64,000 bases of DNA from contig JAICUB010000018.1 of NCBI GenBank assembly GCA_025936045.1, positions 59,855-123,854 on the forward strand, given 5' to 3'. The translations under genes were made by a program, and so were the position numbers. This document shows positions 1 to 10,111 of the stretch, piece after piece; the stretch's first letter is position 1, and each line of letters starts with the position of its first letter. Source of the stretch: Polyangiaceae bacterium. Lineage in GTDB: Bacteria; Myxococcota_A; Polyangia; Polyangiales; Polyangiaceae. The notes below the pieces were generated by a model. It did not search any database. It worked only from the letters and a program-made list of their open reading frames with translations, and was not told the origin of the DNA.

Positions 1-1
1 A

Positions 2-1246
2 CGGCGCGCGCCCGTCTATTACGTGGCGTCGCTCGGCGCGTCGACGTTCGTCGCAGTGCTCGTCTACGTCGCGGGCCTGATGGCGCACGGTCGCGCGGTG
101 GGGCTGCTCGCCGCCGTCTGGCTCGTGCTGTTTCCTGCCTGGGTTCGCGCCGGCTGTCAGCTCTCGCCGGACTCCTTCGGCGCGGCGTGGGCGGCCCTCG
201 CTCTCGTGCTCCTTCTCGCTTATTCGAAAGACGACCGGCGGCGCAGGTCGTGGCTCGTGCTTTCCGGGCTTGCTGCGGGCGGCGCATACCTCGCGAAGGA
301 GCCGCTCGTCTTTTTCATCCCGGGCGCGCTGCTCGGCGTGTTCGTGCTCCGGCGCCGCGTGCGCGACGTGCTGCTCTACGCGGCCGTGCCGCTCGGCGTG
401 TTCGCGCTCGAGACGCTGTTCTATCGGGTAGTCAGCGACTACTCGAGCCGCTTCGCGATCGTCTCCGCCACGCACGGCAAGGACCCGGAGCTTACGCGCA
501 AGTACCTCGTCGTCGACCACGTCTGGGACGCGCTCGGCCGCTTTTCCGGGCTGCCCGACTACTACTACCCGCTGCTCGCGCTCGGGCTCGCGGGCGTCGT
601 GCTTCTCCCGTTTCTCACGAAAGACAAGCGTGTCTGGGCCGTGCTCGCGTTCCCCGCGAGCTTCTTCTTTTGCTACACCTTCGCGTTCCGGCACCTGAAC
701 CCGCTCACGTTGTGGACGCGCTTTCTCGCGCGTTATCTCGACGCGGGCGTGCCCTTCGCGGCGCTCGCGGCCGTGCTCTTCCTCACCGTCTGTGCCGAAC
801 GGCTGCTTCGACTCGTGAAACCGCCACCGGCGCTCCTCGCGCGCGCCGAATCCCTCGGTCCGTTCGCGGGGGGCGCGCTCCTCGTCGCGGTCTTCGCTTG
901 GGTTTGCGCCGAGCACCCGCTGAAAAGCACGCATCCCTGGCACGAAACGGCGCGCTTCGAGCGCGTCCTGACGGACGCCTATCGTCGCGGGGTTCCGATC
1001 GTCGCGCGTGGCGGCGGGCCGAACGGCTACCGCGCGCTCAAGGCCGCATACTCCGTGTATATCGACGACGACGTGCTCCTGGACCACGGCAAATTGCCGC
1101 GTTACGCCGATGCGTACGCGAGCCGCGAGCGCATGGTGCGCCCCTTCGCCCCCGCCGTACCGGAGAGCTGCGCCGTGAAGATCTGGATGCACGAGCGGTT
1201 TCTAGAGCTCGACGATCGCGCCGCGAAGCGCGCCGAGTGTCGCTGA
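2..1246 (+). CDS. GT39-like multi-span membrane glycosyltransferase (5' partial)
   Basis: The reading frame is open to the left edge, so the N-terminus lies outside the window; 414 residues are visible. Long hydrophobic helices alternate with short Arg-rich loops, and a segment reading AYLAKEPLVFFIPGALLG lies between helices, as in GT-C/PMT-type proteins. The last 100 residues form a soluble tail. The family would transfer sugars from lipid-linked donors on the periplasmic side of the inner membrane. A GTG at 23 could be a start, but the residues before it read as normal membrane-protein sequence, so I treat it as internal. The gene converges on the DUF354 gene with a 7-bp gap. The substrate is unknown. 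Confidence 0.75.
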   Translation, partial: RRAPVYYVASLGASTFVAVLVYVAGLMAHGRAVGLLAAVWLVLFPAWVRAGCQLSPDSFGAAWAALALVLLLAYSKDDRRRRSWLVLSGLAAGGAYLAKEPLVFFIPGALLGVFVLRRRVRDVLLYAAVPLGVFALETLFYRVVSDYSSRFAIVSATHGKDPELTRKYLVVDHVWDALGRFSGLPDYYYPLLALGLAGVVLLPFLTKDKRVWAVLAFPASFFFCYTFAFRHLNPLTLWTRFLARYLDAGVPFAALAAVLFLTVCAERLLRLVKPPPALLARAESLGPFAGGALLVAVFAWVCAEHPLKSTHPWHETARFERVLTDAYRRGVPIVARGGGPNGYRALKAAYSVYIDDDVLLDHGKLPRYADAYASRERMVRPFAPAVPESCAVKIWMHERFLELDDRAAKRAECR

Positions 1247-1253
1247 GCTGCGC

Positions 1254-2315
1254 TCAGCGAAAGTATGCTCGGTACTCGCGCTCGAAAAAGTCCGCCATCC
1301 AGAGCGTCACGTCCGTCTTCTCGCGCAGCATGCGGGCCTGCGCGTCACGCGCGCGCGCGGGCAGCGCCGGATCGGCGGCGAGGCGGCGCACGTCCTGCAG
1401 CCAGTCCGCGCGAAAGCGCTCGCCGTTGAAGTTGTAAACGAGCTGGTAGCGCCGCTCTTGGTCGTCCGTGAAACCGCGCCCGAAGGGCGAGATGTAGAAG
1501 GCGGTCACGCCGAGCACCGCGGACTCGGAGGCCATCGTCGCGCTCTCACCGACGAGCAGGCGCGCGAACGCCATCACTTGATGCATGTCGGACGCGGGGA
1601 TCCGGATGCGATATTGCTCGAGCTCGGGGGGCAGCGCCGGCTCGGAGCTGATGTACACGCGGCCGAACTCGGCGAGCGTGCTCGCGAGCGCGACCTTCTG
1701 TGCCCGCGTGAGCCCCGCGATACCGAGGTCGTGCGAAGACTTGTAGGAGACGAAGCGGATCAGGAAGTACGGCTTCGTCACGTCGATGCCGTGCCGCTTC
1801 GGAACCTCGGGATCCGGCGTGAAGCGATGCGGGTGCAGGTACGTGAGCTCGTGATAGCCCGGGTAGGTGACGTGGTTGCCGTGCACCTTCGCCCAGTAGG
1901 AGTCGGGCGTGCAGACGTAGTCCGCGAGCGGGTACACGACGGTGTTCGTCAGCTTCGCGATCTCGGTGTTGTAAAAAACCGCGATGCGCGCCCGATCGCG
2001 CGAGAGCGTGCGCCGCACGCGCCCCACGGCCGTGATGCTCGGCCCCATCACCCCGGCCAGAAAATGCGGCCGAAAAGCTGCCGCGACGTGCCAGAGGCGC
2101 GCCGAGCGCTGCACGAATTCACCGGCGAGCCCGACGCCTTGCTTCTGCCGCGAAAGGAGCTCGTAAGCGATGCCCTGTTGGTCGAGGAGCTCACGCGCGA
2201 CGTCCTTGTCGCGCAAAGTGAAGCGCACGTCGTGCCCCCGCGCGCCGAGCTCTTTGGCGAGCGCTCCGAAGACATGGACGTGAGCAGGGTGCAGGATATC
2301 GACGAGCAACCGCAT
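1254..2315 (-). CDS. DUF354 family protein (GT-B-like fold)
   Basis: This 353-residue soluble protein begins MRLLVDILHPAHVHVFGAL, the hallmark N-terminus of DUF354 proteins, which resemble UDP-GlcNAc 2-epimerases and GT-B glycosyltransferases. A Ser/Glu-rich motif, GESATMASESAVLG, lies around residue 265 where that superfamily binds the nucleotide-sugar phosphates. No signal peptide or membrane span is seen. It sits between GT39-like genes, consistent with a role in surface polysaccharide assembly, but the exact reaction is not known for the family. The ATG start gives the full N-terminal beta strand. Confidence 0.85.
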   Translation of the reverse strand: MRLLVDILHPAHVHVFGALAKELGARGHDVRFTLRDKDVARELLDQQGIAYELLSRQKQGVGLAGEFVQRSARLWHVAAAFRPHFLAGVMGPSITAVGRVRRTLSRDRARIAVFYNTEIAKLTNTVVYPLADYVCTPDSYWAKVHGNHVTYPGYHELTYLHPHRFTPDPEVPKRHGIDVTKPYFLIRFVSYKSSHDLGIAGLTRAQKVALASTLAEFGRVYISSEPALPPELEQYRIRIPASDMHQVMAFARLLVGESATMASESAVLGVTAFYISPFGRGFTDDQERRYQLVYNFNGERFRADWLQDVRRLAADPALPARARDAQARMLREKTDVTLWMADFFEREYRAYFR

Positions 2316-2441
2316 GGCGCCCTGGGCCGTCGCAGCCTGCCTTACCTCGCACCCGAACGTCCAGCGAACCGCGTCGTGTTCAGGCCATCGGGCCGGCGCG
2401 TCGAAGCGCGCATTCGCGCTTTACTTCGGAGCGTGAGCCCG

Positions 2442-2447
2442 TAGGGT
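2442..2447 (+). promoter_or_regulatory. putative -10 box TAGGGT upstream of 2458
   Basis: TAGGGT fits TAnnnT and ends 10 nt before the ATG at 2458. No purine-rich Shine-Dalgarno lies between. This is one of a recurring set in the window. Confidence 0.3.
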
Positions 2448-2457
2448 TCCGGTCCCG

Positions 2458-4161
2458 ATGCGACCCCTGGCGGTGATGGCGTCCGCGCTGCGCCGCGGGC
2501 TCACGTGGGTCGTGGGTCCTCGTCGTGCGCCGCTCGGCGAGCGCCTCGTGCGTCTCTTCACGACGGCGCTCGTCGCGGTCGGCTTTCTGCTCAGGATGCG
2601 CGGCTACTTCTGGCACGCCTCCGCGTTCTGGCTCGACGAGTGTATGTGGGCGATGTTCACCGTCGAGCGGCCGCTCGCGGAGCTCGCGATCCGCCCCGTC
2701 GGCTTCATGTGGGTGAGCCGTCTGCTCGGCACGCACATCGCGCTCACGGAGCCGGTGCTCCGCTTCATGCCCTGGCTCGCCGGCATGCTGACGGTCGCGA
2801 TGGCGCCGGCGCTCGCCCGGCGCCTGTTCGTCAATCCCGCCGCGCGCCTGCTCTTCGTTGCGATCATGGCCTTTCACCCGGCCGCGATCGATTTGTCGAA
2901 GGAATACAAGCCCTATTCGTGCAGCCTGATGCTGCACCTGCTCTTGGTGCTGCTCGCGCTGCGCTACCTCGATACGCGCCGCGCGCGCGAGCTCGGCTGG
3001 CTGTTGTTCGGAGCGACGGTGGGCGGCCTTTTCGCGCAGGATCTCCTGTTCGCGTATCCAGGCGTATTCCTGCTCGCCGCCTACACCGCGCTTCGCGAAC
3101 GTAGAAAACAGCTCCTGCCCATCGTCGGTGTGGCGGCCCTGATCCTGGGACTCATCGTGTTCCAATATTTCTGGAGCTGGAACCAGACCCCTGCCTCCGA
3201 TCGCGACGTGTGGGCGTCGAAGTACAACGTCTTTTGGAACGGTCATCATAGCCACGGTGCCTGGCTCCTCGAGCGCCATCTCGGCATGGCCGATTTCCCC
3301 GACTTCCGGCAGAAGTTCTGGCAAGTGTCGTGGCTCGACGGCCGCGCGCTCGAGCTCTTGCGCAAGGTCGACGATACGGTCTGGATCTGTCTGCACGTGA
3401 TCGGCGTCGTCGTGCTGCTCGGCTGGCGGCAAAAACGCGCGCTCTTGTTGCTGATGCCGATGGCCGTAGTGTGGACGTTCAATCTCCTGCGGTTCTGGCC
3501 GATCGGAGCGTTCAGAACGAACCTGTTCGTGGTCGGTTACATGTCGGCCATCGCGTGTACGGCGCTCGACGCGCCGCTCAGCGTGTTCGGCAGGCTCCGC
3601 GACGTCGTTCCCGCGCTCCTGCTCGTGGTCGTGCCGTTCCTCGTGCTCGACCCGGACTGGAGCGCGCACAAGCGCGCGCTCACGCACTCCTCGGAGTTCC
3701 CGCGTCTCTTGAAGGGCCTCATCCGCGCCAAGGCCGCGCTCGACGGTCCCGAGCGCGAGCCGCTCGTGCTCGATCGCCGGTCGTGCGATCCGTTCCGCTA
3801 CTACACGGAGTTTCATCCGACCGTCTCGAAGCAGGTGAAGAACGCGATCAAGACGTCGTTCGACACGATCTGCGTTCCCGAAGAAGCGCCGTACCGCCGC
3901 ACGCTGCTGAAGGCGATCCAGCGCGCGCCACGGCATGCGTGGACGATCCTCCACACGTCGCGTCCGGTGCTGACCATGATCCGCCGGCACCAACTCGGCG
4001 ATGCCGAGCTTGCTCACGAAGAACATTTCGGTTCTCACACCATCATGGCCTTCTCGCGATCGTCCGCACCCGTGGAGCCCCCACCCGAGGGCCGCGAAGC
4101 GCCGGAGCCCTCGCACGCTGAGGAAGAGCCGGCGGACGAGGGCACGAACACGGCTTTCTGA
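2458..4161 (+). CDS. GT39-like membrane protein, tandem paralogue A
   Basis: A 567-residue inner-membrane protein with about ten hydrophobic helices and a soluble C-terminal tail of about 170 residues. Right after the first helix comes AFWLDECMW (around residues 57-64); an acidic pair in this first periplasmic loop is typical of GT39/PMT-type GT-C enzymes. The next gene shares the WLDE loop, a SKE(Y/F)KPYS motif, a KYNVF motif and the tail motif [14 protein letters not shown], so the two arose by tandem duplication. The sugar donor and acceptor are unknown. Confidence 0.8.
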   Translation: MRPLAVMASALRRGLTWVVGPRRAPLGERLVRLFTTALVAVGFLLRMRGYFWHASAFWLDECMWAMFTVERPLAELAIRPVGFMWVSRLLGTHIALTEPVLRFMPWLAGMLTVAMAPALARRLFVNPAARLLFVAIMAFHPAAIDLSKEYKPYSCSLMLHLLLVLLALRYLDTRRARELGWLLFGATVGGLFAQDLLFAYPGVFLLAAYTALRERRKQLLPIVGVAALILGLIVFQYFWSWNQTPASDRDVWASKYNVFWNGHHSHGAWLLERHLGMADFPDFRQKFWQVSWLDGRALELLRKVDDTVWICLHVIGVVVLLGWRQKRALLLLMPMAVVWTFNLLRFWPIGAFRTNLFVVGYMSAIACTALDAPLSVFGRLRDVVPALLLVVVPFLVLDPDWSAHKRALTHSSEFPRLLKGLIRAKAALDGPEREPLVLDRRSCDPFRYYTEFHPTVSKQVKNAIKTSFDTICVPEEAPYRRTLLKAIQRAPRHAWTILHTSRPVLTMIRRHQLGDAELAHEEHFGSHTIMAFSRSSAPVEPPPEGREAPEPSHAEEEPADEGTNTAF

Positions 4162-4244
4162 GCCATCGATCGGCTCTCGTTGGCCCGGGGCCCTGGCGTC
4201 CCGCGCTATGAAGTAATATTGCGTTTTCCGTCCTGCGGAAGCGC

Positions 4245-5927
4245 ATGTCTTCGAGCTTATTCTTCTTTTCCCGCTTCAGTTTATTTTCAGCGCTGCGCCG
4301 CCGCTGGCCGAGCGCGACGTTGAACACCGCCGCGGGCGTCACGTTCGGGCTCACCGTGCTCGTGGTCGCGCTCGGCCTCGTGTTGCGCGCGCGCGGCTAC
4401 CTCTTCGAGCGCAGCGCGTTCTGGCTCGACGAGTGCAGCTGGGCGATGCGCATCTTCGACCGTCCGCTCGTGCAGAGCCTGATCCGTCCGATCGGATTTC
4501 TCGCCGTCAGCAAGTTCCTCGCCCTCACGTTTTCGAACACGGAGACCGTGCTGCGTTGGCTACCGTGGGTAGCGGGAGTGGCGGCGACTCTCACGGCGCC
4601 GCTGCTCGCGCGTGAGCTCTTCCGCAGGCTCGGCGCGCGCGTGCTGTTCGTCGCCGTCATCGCGCTGAGTCCGCTCGCCATCGATTTCTCGAAGGAGTTC
4701 AAGCCGTACTCCGTATCGCTCGCGCTCCATCTCGGTCTCCTGCTCCTCACGCTGCGTTACGTCATGCGCGAGCGCCGCCGCGATCTCGCTTGGGCGCTCG
4801 GGCTCGCGGCGATCGGCAGCACGTTCGCCCAGGATCTCGTGCTGGCTTTCCCGGGCGTGTTCCTCCTGCTCGGATTCACCGCGAGGAAGCGCGGTCGCGC
4901 CGAGCTCGCCGCGACGTCCGCGGTCGCGCTCCTCATCATCGCCGGGCTCGCTCTCCAATACTTCCTCATGTGGAAGCACCTGCCGCCCGACCACACCGAG
5001 TTCTGGGGCAAGAAGTACAACGTCTTTCATACGCCGCACGAGCCCGTGGGCTACCTCCGCTGGTCGCTCGGGCGCTTCGAGGACATGATTGCGATGCCCG
5101 GCATCCGGCGCACGCTGTGGAGCGCCGGGTGGCTGTCGCCCGTCGCGCGGCACCGCTTGCGCGGGGTCGACGAGCTCGCGTGGGCGGTCTCGTTCGCGGC
5201 CGGCGTCGTCGTGATCGTTTGGCAGCGGCGCGTGCGTGAGGGCGTCCTTTTGCTGTTGCCGCTCGTGCTCCTGTGGGTCTTCAACAGGGCCGGTTTCTGG
5301 CCGCTCGGCGCGTTCCGCACGAACGTGTTCACCATCGTCTACAGCGGCGCCGTGGCGGCGACGGCGTTCGACGCTCGGGCCGCCGAACCGTCGACCTGGC
5401 GCGTGCTCGCTCCGGTGCTCGTGCTCGTAGTCCTGCCGCTCGCGCTTTTCGAACGCTCCTGGCACGAGCACAAGCGCATCTTCACCTACGACTCGACGTT
5501 CCCGCGCGCGCTCGATTGGCTCGCGGCGAAGGAGCCGGAGTCGCCGGGGGCGCCCCCGGCGCTCCTGGTGCTCGATCGCCGGAGCTGCGATCCGTTCCGT
5601 TACTACACGCGGTATAATCAGCGCGTCGCGCGGCGCGTCGCGGACCTCATCGCACGCAAGTACGTCGTCAAGTGTTCGCGCGCCGACGAAGCGCTGCCGG
5701 CCGATCTGCTCGCGGCGGGCACCGTCGGGCGCCGCTTCGCCGTGCTGCACGTGACGCGACCCTTCGACAGGCTGTTGCGGCGCGGGCGTTTCGGGAATTT
5801 GCGCGTCGTGCAACGCGAGGACGTAGGCTCGCACACGATCGTCGCCCTCGTGCCGGGATGGCCCGAGCGCAAGCCCCCGGTCAACACTCCCGTGTCGGAC
5901 GAAGAAGTGGAGGACGAGGCGGATTAG
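4245..5927 (+). CDS. GT39-like membrane protein, tandem paralogue B
   Basis: A 560-residue multi-span protein, clearly paralogous to the preceding gene: AFWLDECSW around residues 58-66, [13 protein letters not shown], and [14 protein letters not shown] in the soluble C-terminal part. The loop acid pair D62/E63 matches the catalytic-type acids of the GT39 superfamily. An AT-rich stretch reading AAGTAATATTG about 30 bp upstream may hold its promoter. The 83-bp gap to paralogue A suggests the two may be expressed separately. It is likely a periplasmic-facing glycosyltransferase; the substrate is unknown. Confidence 0.8.
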   Translation: MSSSLFFFSRFSLFSALRRRWPSATLNTAAGVTFGLTVLVVALGLVLRARGYLFERSAFWLDECSWAMRIFDRPLVQSLIRPIGFLAVSKFLALTFSNTETVLRWLPWVAGVAATLTAPLLARELFRRLGARVLFVAVIALSPLAIDFSKEFKPYSVSLALHLGLLLLTLRYVMRERRRDLAWALGLAAIGSTFAQDLVLAFPGVFLLLGFTARKRGRAELAATSAVALLIIAGLALQYFLMWKHLPPDHTEFWGKKYNVFHTPHEPVGYLRWSLGRFEDMIAMPGIRRTLWSAGWLSPVARHRLRGVDELAWAVSFAAGVVVIVWQRRVREGVLLLLPLVLLWVFNRAGFWPLGAFRTNVFTIVYSGAVAATAFDARAAEPSTWRVLAPVLVLVVLPLALFERSWHEHKRIFTYDSTFPRALDWLAAKEPESPGAPPALLVLDRRSCDPFRYYTRYNQRVARRVADLIARKYVVKCSRADEALPADLLAAGTVGRRFAVLHVTRPFDRLLRRGRFGNLRVVQREDVGSHTIVALVPGWPERKPPVNTPVSDEEVEDEAD

Positions 5928-5938
5928 CCCGCCGACGG

Positions 5939-5956
5939 CCCGCGTTCTTTCGCGGG
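5939..5956 (+). terminator. short GC hairpin after paralogue B
   Basis: A perfect 6-bp stem CCCGCG/CGCGGG with loop TTCTTT lies just after the stop at 5927. There is no long U tract. It could end transcription before zwf. Confidence 0.35.
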
Positions 5957-5998
5957 GTATTCAGGGCCAGGCGGAGCGGTGGTAGACCAGCTCCCGCG

Positions 5999-7405
5999 AT
6001 GAACGACCACTCCGCCGCTCAATCGGACGCTTTCGTTCTGTTCGGTGCCACGGGCGACCTCGCCTACAAGAAAATCTTTCCGGCGCTGCACTGGATGATC
6101 AAGCGCGGCAATCCGGGCTTCCCCCTGGTCGGCGTGTCCCGCGGCGGCTCGAGCCTCGAAAAATTACGCGAGCGCATGCGCGCGAGCGTGCAGGAGTTCG
6201 GCGGCGGCGCCGATCCGCGCGCGATCGAGATCCTGTCGAAGAACCTCGCGTACGTCGACGGCGACTACCGAACCGAGGATCTCTTCCGCAAGCTGCGTGA
6301 GGCGCTCGGTCCGGCGAAGCGCCCGCTCTATTACTTGTCGATTCCGCCGAGTGTCTTTCCAGAGGTCGTGGAGCTCCTCGGTCAGACGGGTTGCGCAGAG
6401 GGGGCGCGAGTCGTGGTCGAAAAGCCGTTCGGGCGGGATCTCGCCTCCGCCCAAGAGCTCAATCGCGTGCTCACCACGCGTTTCCCCGAGCCTGCCATCT
6501 TCCGCATCGACCACTTCCTCGGAAAGGAGCCGGTGCAGAACCTGCTCTACTTCCGCTTCGCGAACGCATTCCTCGAGCCGATCTGGAACCGCAACTTCGT
6601 GAACAGCGTGCAGATCACGATGGCCGAGTCGTTCGGCGTCGCCGGGCGCGGGCGCTTCTACGAAGAGACCGGCGCCATCCGCGACGTGGTCCAAAATCAC
6701 CTGCTCGAGGTCGTCGCCTTTCTGGCGCTCGAGCCGCCGCCCGCGGGCGATCGCGAGGCCCTGCGGGACGAGAAGATCAAGGTGTTCAAATCGATGCGTC
6801 CGCTCGTCGCCGAGGACATCGTGCGCGGCCAGTTCAAGGGCTACCGGGAGGAAGACGGCGTCGCGCGCGATTCGAGCGTGGAGACGTTTGCGGCGCTCAG
6901 GCTCCACGTCGACTCCTGGCGCTGGCACGGCGTGCCCTTCTACATCCGCACCGGCAAGCACCTGCCCGTAACGGCGACGGAAGTGCTCGTCGATTTGCAG
7001 CGACCGCCGCACATGGTGTTCCCCGAACCGGTGCCGTCGCTGACGAACTACATGCGTTTCCGCCTTGGTCCGGAGGTCGCAATCGCGATCGGCGCTCGTG
7101 CGAAGCGGGCCGGCGACACCATGGCGGGCGAGGGCGTCGAGCTCATGGTCCGAAACCAGACGGCCGACGAGATGGGCGCCTACGAGCGCCTGATCGGCGA
7201 TGCGATGCGCGGTGACTCGAATCTTTTCGCCAGAGCCGACGGGGTGGAGGCGGCCTGGCGGGTCGTCGAGCCGATCCTCGGGGACGCGACTCCTATTTAC
7301 GAATACGAGAAGGGGAGCTGGGGCCCCTCGGAGGCGAACTACGTGCTCGAAGGCAAAGCACGCTGGTACGACCCCAAAAAATCACCCGGAAAAGAGATCC
7401 CGTAG
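5999..7405 (+). CDS. zwf: glucose-6-phosphate 1-dehydrogenase
   Basis: A 468-residue cytoplasmic enzyme that oxidises glucose 6-phosphate to 6-phosphogluconolactone with NADP+ or NAD+, the entry step of the oxidative pentose phosphate pathway. It carries the dinucleotide motif [10 protein letters not shown] (residues 16-25), EKPFG (about 141-145) and the substrate-binding motif RIDHFLGKE (about 169-177, with H172). Length fits the family. The frame is open farther upstream to 5672, but that part overlaps the previous gene in another frame; the ATG at 5999 places the Rossmann strand at the expected position. No gnd or pgl neighbour is present. Confidence 0.95.
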   Translation: MNDHSAAQSDAFVLFGATGDLAYKKIFPALHWMIKRGNPGFPLVGVSRGGSSLEKLRERMRASVQEFGGGADPRAIEILSKNLAYVDGDYRTEDLFRKLREALGPAKRPLYYLSIPPSVFPEVVELLGQTGCAEGARVVVEKPFGRDLASAQELNRVLTTRFPEPAIFRIDHFLGKEPVQNLLYFRFANAFLEPIWNRNFVNSVQITMAESFGVAGRGRFYEETGAIRDVVQNHLLEVVAFLALEPPPAGDREALRDEKIKVFKSMRPLVAEDIVRGQFKGYREEDGVARDSSVETFAALRLHVDSWRWHGVPFYIRTGKHLPVTATEVLVDLQRPPHMVFPEPVPSLTNYMRFRLGPEVAIAIGARAKRAGDTMAGEGVELMVRNQTADEMGAYERLIGDAMRGDSNLFARADGVEAAWRVVEPILGDATPIYEYEKGSWGPSEANYVLEGKARWYDPKKSPGKEIP

Positions 7406-7523
7406 TCAGTTCCCGGGCATTCGGCGCGCCCGCGCGGCCGCAGATTCGCGATGTTCGCAGCGTGTGAGCGGAGGCGCGCCTTGCGTCCGTTTCGCTATTC
7501 GTGGCAAAAGGCCCGCTCGTACC

Positions 7524-8546
7524 ATGGCGAAGGCTGCGAGCTTGCCTCTTGAACGGATGGGGGTGCGGTTGGTTTTTGGCGCGGCGCTGGTAGCAGCGGC
7601 CGCACTCACCGCCTCCACCCCGGCGCATGCGACCGAGGCCGAACAGGTCACGCTCGATGAAGATGCCTCGGCGAAGGCCGCGAAGCCCGCGTCCGAGCCC
7701 GAATCCGAGGACGAGCCCAAGGAGGTCAGGCGCATCGCGAGGTACTCGCTGCCTTGGCAGCTGCGGCCCGTCACGCCGATGAGCTACGTGCGGCTCGACA
7801 ACTCCTTCGCCTTCTACGGCGTCGGTGGCACGACGATCGTGAACCAGCTCAGCGCGAGCTACAAAATCATCCCGCGCATCTCGGTTCTCGCGAAGCTCAC
7901 CGCCCTCAACGACTCGCCGCCGACGGGCGCCGGCGCGTTCGGCTTCGCCAATCCGCTGATCGGCGCGCAGGCAGGCTTTTGGCCCGCCAAGTCGTTGAAG
8001 CTCGGCCTCTTCCTCGGCTTTACCGTGCCGGTGGGGATGGGCGGCGGCTTGCCCGAGGATCCGGGTCAAGCCGAGGCCGTGCAGAAGGCGATGCTCGCGC
8101 GGAGCGGCTTCGACGATCCGCTGTTCACGCCCGATTACTTCGCAACCTGGCCGGGCATCGACGTAGCGTACGTGACGCACGGCTTCACGGCGCAGGCGGA
8201 GGTATCGCTTCCCGTCATGAACCGCGTGCGTGGCCCGATCACCTACCGCTCGACCATCGCGGAACTAGAGCTCGGTGTGCATGCAGGCTACTTCATCTTT
8301 CCGTGGCTTTCGGCTGGTCTCGACTTGCGGCACCAGCGCTGGCTCTCCGCGCCGCAGTTCGTCACCGACGATACGTCCCGGGTGCTGCGCGACAACACGA
8401 CGATCGAAGTCGGCGCGCGCTTCCACGTGAAGGTGACAGACGACATCACCTGGCGTCCGGGCTTGTCGATGGCGTTCGGCCTCGACGACCCGATGGCCGG
8501 CGCGAGCTACAAAGTCGTCCACATCGACCTGCCGTTTCAGTTCTGA
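7524..8546 (+). CDS. secreted, probable outer-membrane beta-barrel protein
   Basis: A 340-residue protein with a clear Sec signal peptide: basic start, hydrophobic run VFGAALVAAAALTA, cleavage after AHA at about residue 36. An acidic linker of about 30 residues follows, then alternating hydrophobic/polar strands with aromatic girdles and Gly-rich turns to a C-terminus ending in DLPFQF. A terminal Phe is typical of outer-membrane barrels. I do not recognise a named family. An in-frame ATG at 7557 is an alternative start that keeps most of the signal peptide. It converges on the MocR gene with a 6-bp gap. Confidence 0.75.
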   Translation: MAKAASLPLERMGVRLVFGAALVAAAALTASTPAHATEAEQVTLDEDASAKAAKPASEPESEDEPKEVRRIARYSLPWQLRPVTPMSYVRLDNSFAFYGVGGTTIVNQLSASYKIIPRISVLAKLTALNDSPPTGAGAFGFANPLIGAQAGFWPAKSLKLGLFLGFTVPVGMGGGLPEDPGQAEAVQKAMLARSGFDDPLFTPDYFATWPGIDVAYVTHGFTAQAEVSLPVMNRVRGPITYRSTIAELELGVHAGYFIFPWLSAGLDLRHQRWLSAPQFVTDDTSRVLRDNTTIEVGARFHVKVTDDITWRPGLSMAFGLDDPMAGASYKVVHIDLPFQF

Positions 8547-8552
8547 GCGGCT

Positions 8553-10022
8553 TCACGGCACGGCCGTGTGCGCGTGGCCGGGTTCCGCGAGCGCGCGCCT
8601 GGCCTCTTCGGCGACGCGCTCGAGCGCTCGTCGGAGCTCCGGCTCGGGCACGTACGCGTAGCTCACGCGGAAGCCGTTCAGGTGCGCCTCGCCGAAAAAG
8701 GCGCTCTCCGAATCCTCGACGTACACGCCGCGCGCGAGGAGGGCACGCGCGAGCTCTTTGAGCGCCACGCGCTTCGGGAAATCGAGCCACAAGGTCGGCC
8801 CGCCTCCGGGCGTCGTCCAGCGCACCTCCTCGGGCATGAGCTCGCGCAGCGTTTCGAGACAGTGCCGGTAACGCTCGTCGAGCGCGTCGTGCAGGGAGGC
8901 GAGGTGCGAGTCGTAGTAGCCGCGATCGAGAAATTCGGCGAGGGCGGCTTCGGGCAACCAGGGACTCCCGAGCGTGGAGAGCCGCTTTTGCGCGACGAGC
9001 GTCGGCACGAGCGACTCCGGCGCGACGATGAAGCCGACGCGCAGCGACGGCAGGAGCTTCTTCGTGAAGCTGTTGACGTAGAGCACGTTCTCGCCGCCGA
9101 GCGCGCGCAGCGACGGCCGCATTTCGCTGTCCGAGAGCATGTCGGAGCCCCAGTCGTCCTCGAGCAACGAAAACTCGAGGCGCTCGGCGAGCTCGAGCAG
9201 GCGCACGAGCTCGTGCGTGCGGTACGAGTAGCCGGTCGGGTTTTGGAAGCTCGTGATGGCGTAGACGAGCCCGGGACGCTCGGCTTCGAGCAGCCGCTCC
9301 CAGCGGTCGAAGTCGATGGCGCCGAACGGGTCGAGCGGCAGCGGCGTGAGCTTCAAATCGTGGCTCTCGAACAAGCAGCGCGCGTGCGCGTACACCGGGT
9401 TTTCGAGGGCGATGCGCCGGACGTCCGTCGCGCGGGCGACGATGTCGAGCGCCTGCTGCGAGCCCACCGTCGTGATCACCTCGCCCGCGCTCACGTCCAT
9501 GCCGCGCGCGCGGAGCCGCGCGGCGACGAGCTCGCGCAGGTGCGGGTGACCCTGGAAATCGTAGAGCGGCTGCATGCCGGGCACTCGCAGCACCGAGCGG
9601 ATGCAATCGGCGACGCGCTCGCGCGGCAAGAGCGCGGGGTCGACGAGCACGGTGCTGAGCGCGATCGCGCCGGGCGGTGGCGGCTTTCTGAACATCGACG
9701 GGACCGCACGCAGGCGCGGCAGGCGCGGCACCGCCTTCGGTCCCGCGAACGGCGCCGCCTCCGGACCCTTCGCGACGAAGACGCCTTCGCGCTCGCGCGT
9801 CTCGAGCACGCCGCGCGCGACGAGCTCGTCGTACGCCGCCTGCACCGTGTTCTTCGAGAGGCCGAGCTGCCGCTCGAGCACGCGCACGGGCGGCAGGCGC
9901 CCTCCGGCCGGCAGGTGGCCTGCACGCACCTCCGCGAGCACCGACTCGACCACGTCCCGCGCGCCGACGCGCCGCCCCGGCTGTGCCGCCAGCACTTGCA
10001 AGCTGAAGAACGGTGATTTCAC
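8553..10022 (-). CDS. MocR/PdxR-type GntR regulator with aminotransferase domain
   Basis: A 489-residue fusion: a GntR winged-helix DNA-binding domain (about residues 20-85, with GGRLPPVRVLERQLGLS) followed by a PLP-dependent aminotransferase fold I domain (about 110-480). The likely PLP lysine is in VNSFTKKLLPS. Such proteins regulate PLP, GABA or amino-acid genes and often bind a PLP-ligand adduct. The frame extends to 10055, but the GTG at 10022 is preferred because a TATGCT box lies 6 nt before it and the extra residues look non-conserved. The target genes are not evident from the neighbours. Confidence 0.88.
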   Translation of the reverse strand: MKSPFFSLQVLAAQPGRRVGARDVVESVLAEVRAGHLPAGGRLPPVRVLERQLGLSKNTVQAAYDELVARGVLETREREGVFVAKGPEAAPFAGPKAVPRLPRLRAVPSMFRKPPPPGAIALSTVLVDPALLPRERVADCIRSVLRVPGMQPLYDFQGHPHLRELVAARLRARGMDVSAGEVITTVGSQQALDIVARATDVRRIALENPVYAHARCLFESHDLKLTPLPLDPFGAIDFDRWERLLEAERPGLVYAITSFQNPTGYSYRTHELVRLLELAERLEFSLLEDDWGSDMLSDSEMRPSLRALGGENVLYVNSFTKKLLPSLRVGFIVAPESLVPTLVAQKRLSTLGSPWLPEAALAEFLDRGYYDSHLASLHDALDERYRHCLETLRELMPEEVRWTTPGGGPTLWLDFPKRVALKELARALLARGVYVEDSESAFFGEAHLNGFRVSYAYVPEPELRRALERVAEEARRALAEPGHAHTAVP

Positions 10023-10028
10023 CCGCGA

Positions 10029-10034
10029 AGCATA
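10029..10034 (-). promoter_or_regulatory. putative -10 box TATGCT for the MocR gene
   Basis: On the minus strand TATGCT ends 6 nt before the GTG at 10022. No Shine-Dalgarno is visible. It supports this start and a leaderless transcript. Confidence 0.4.
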
Positions 10035-10041
10035 ACGAGTC

Positions 10042-10053
10042 GCCCGCGCGGGC
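10042..10053. promoter_or_regulatory. 12-bp palindrome beside the MocR promoter
   Basis: GCCCGCGCGGGC is a perfect palindrome just upstream of the proposed TATGCT box. It could be an operator for autoregulation. In GC-rich DNA such palindromes also arise by chance. Confidence 0.25.
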
Positions 10054-10111
10054 AAAGGGACAGCCCCGATTCGCCGCGTGGGACAGGGCCGGCGCGCTGG
10101 CGCCAGCCGAA

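Noticed and set aside
5672..5998. N-terminal extension of the zwf frame
   Set aside because: It overlaps the preceding membrane protein gene and reads as Arg-rich shadow sequence; the Rossmann motif is correctly placed from the ATG at 5999.
8568..10016. Plus-strand frame of 482 residues opposite the MocR gene
   Set aside because: The minus strand has both GntR and aminotransferase motifs; this frame is charged and featureless.
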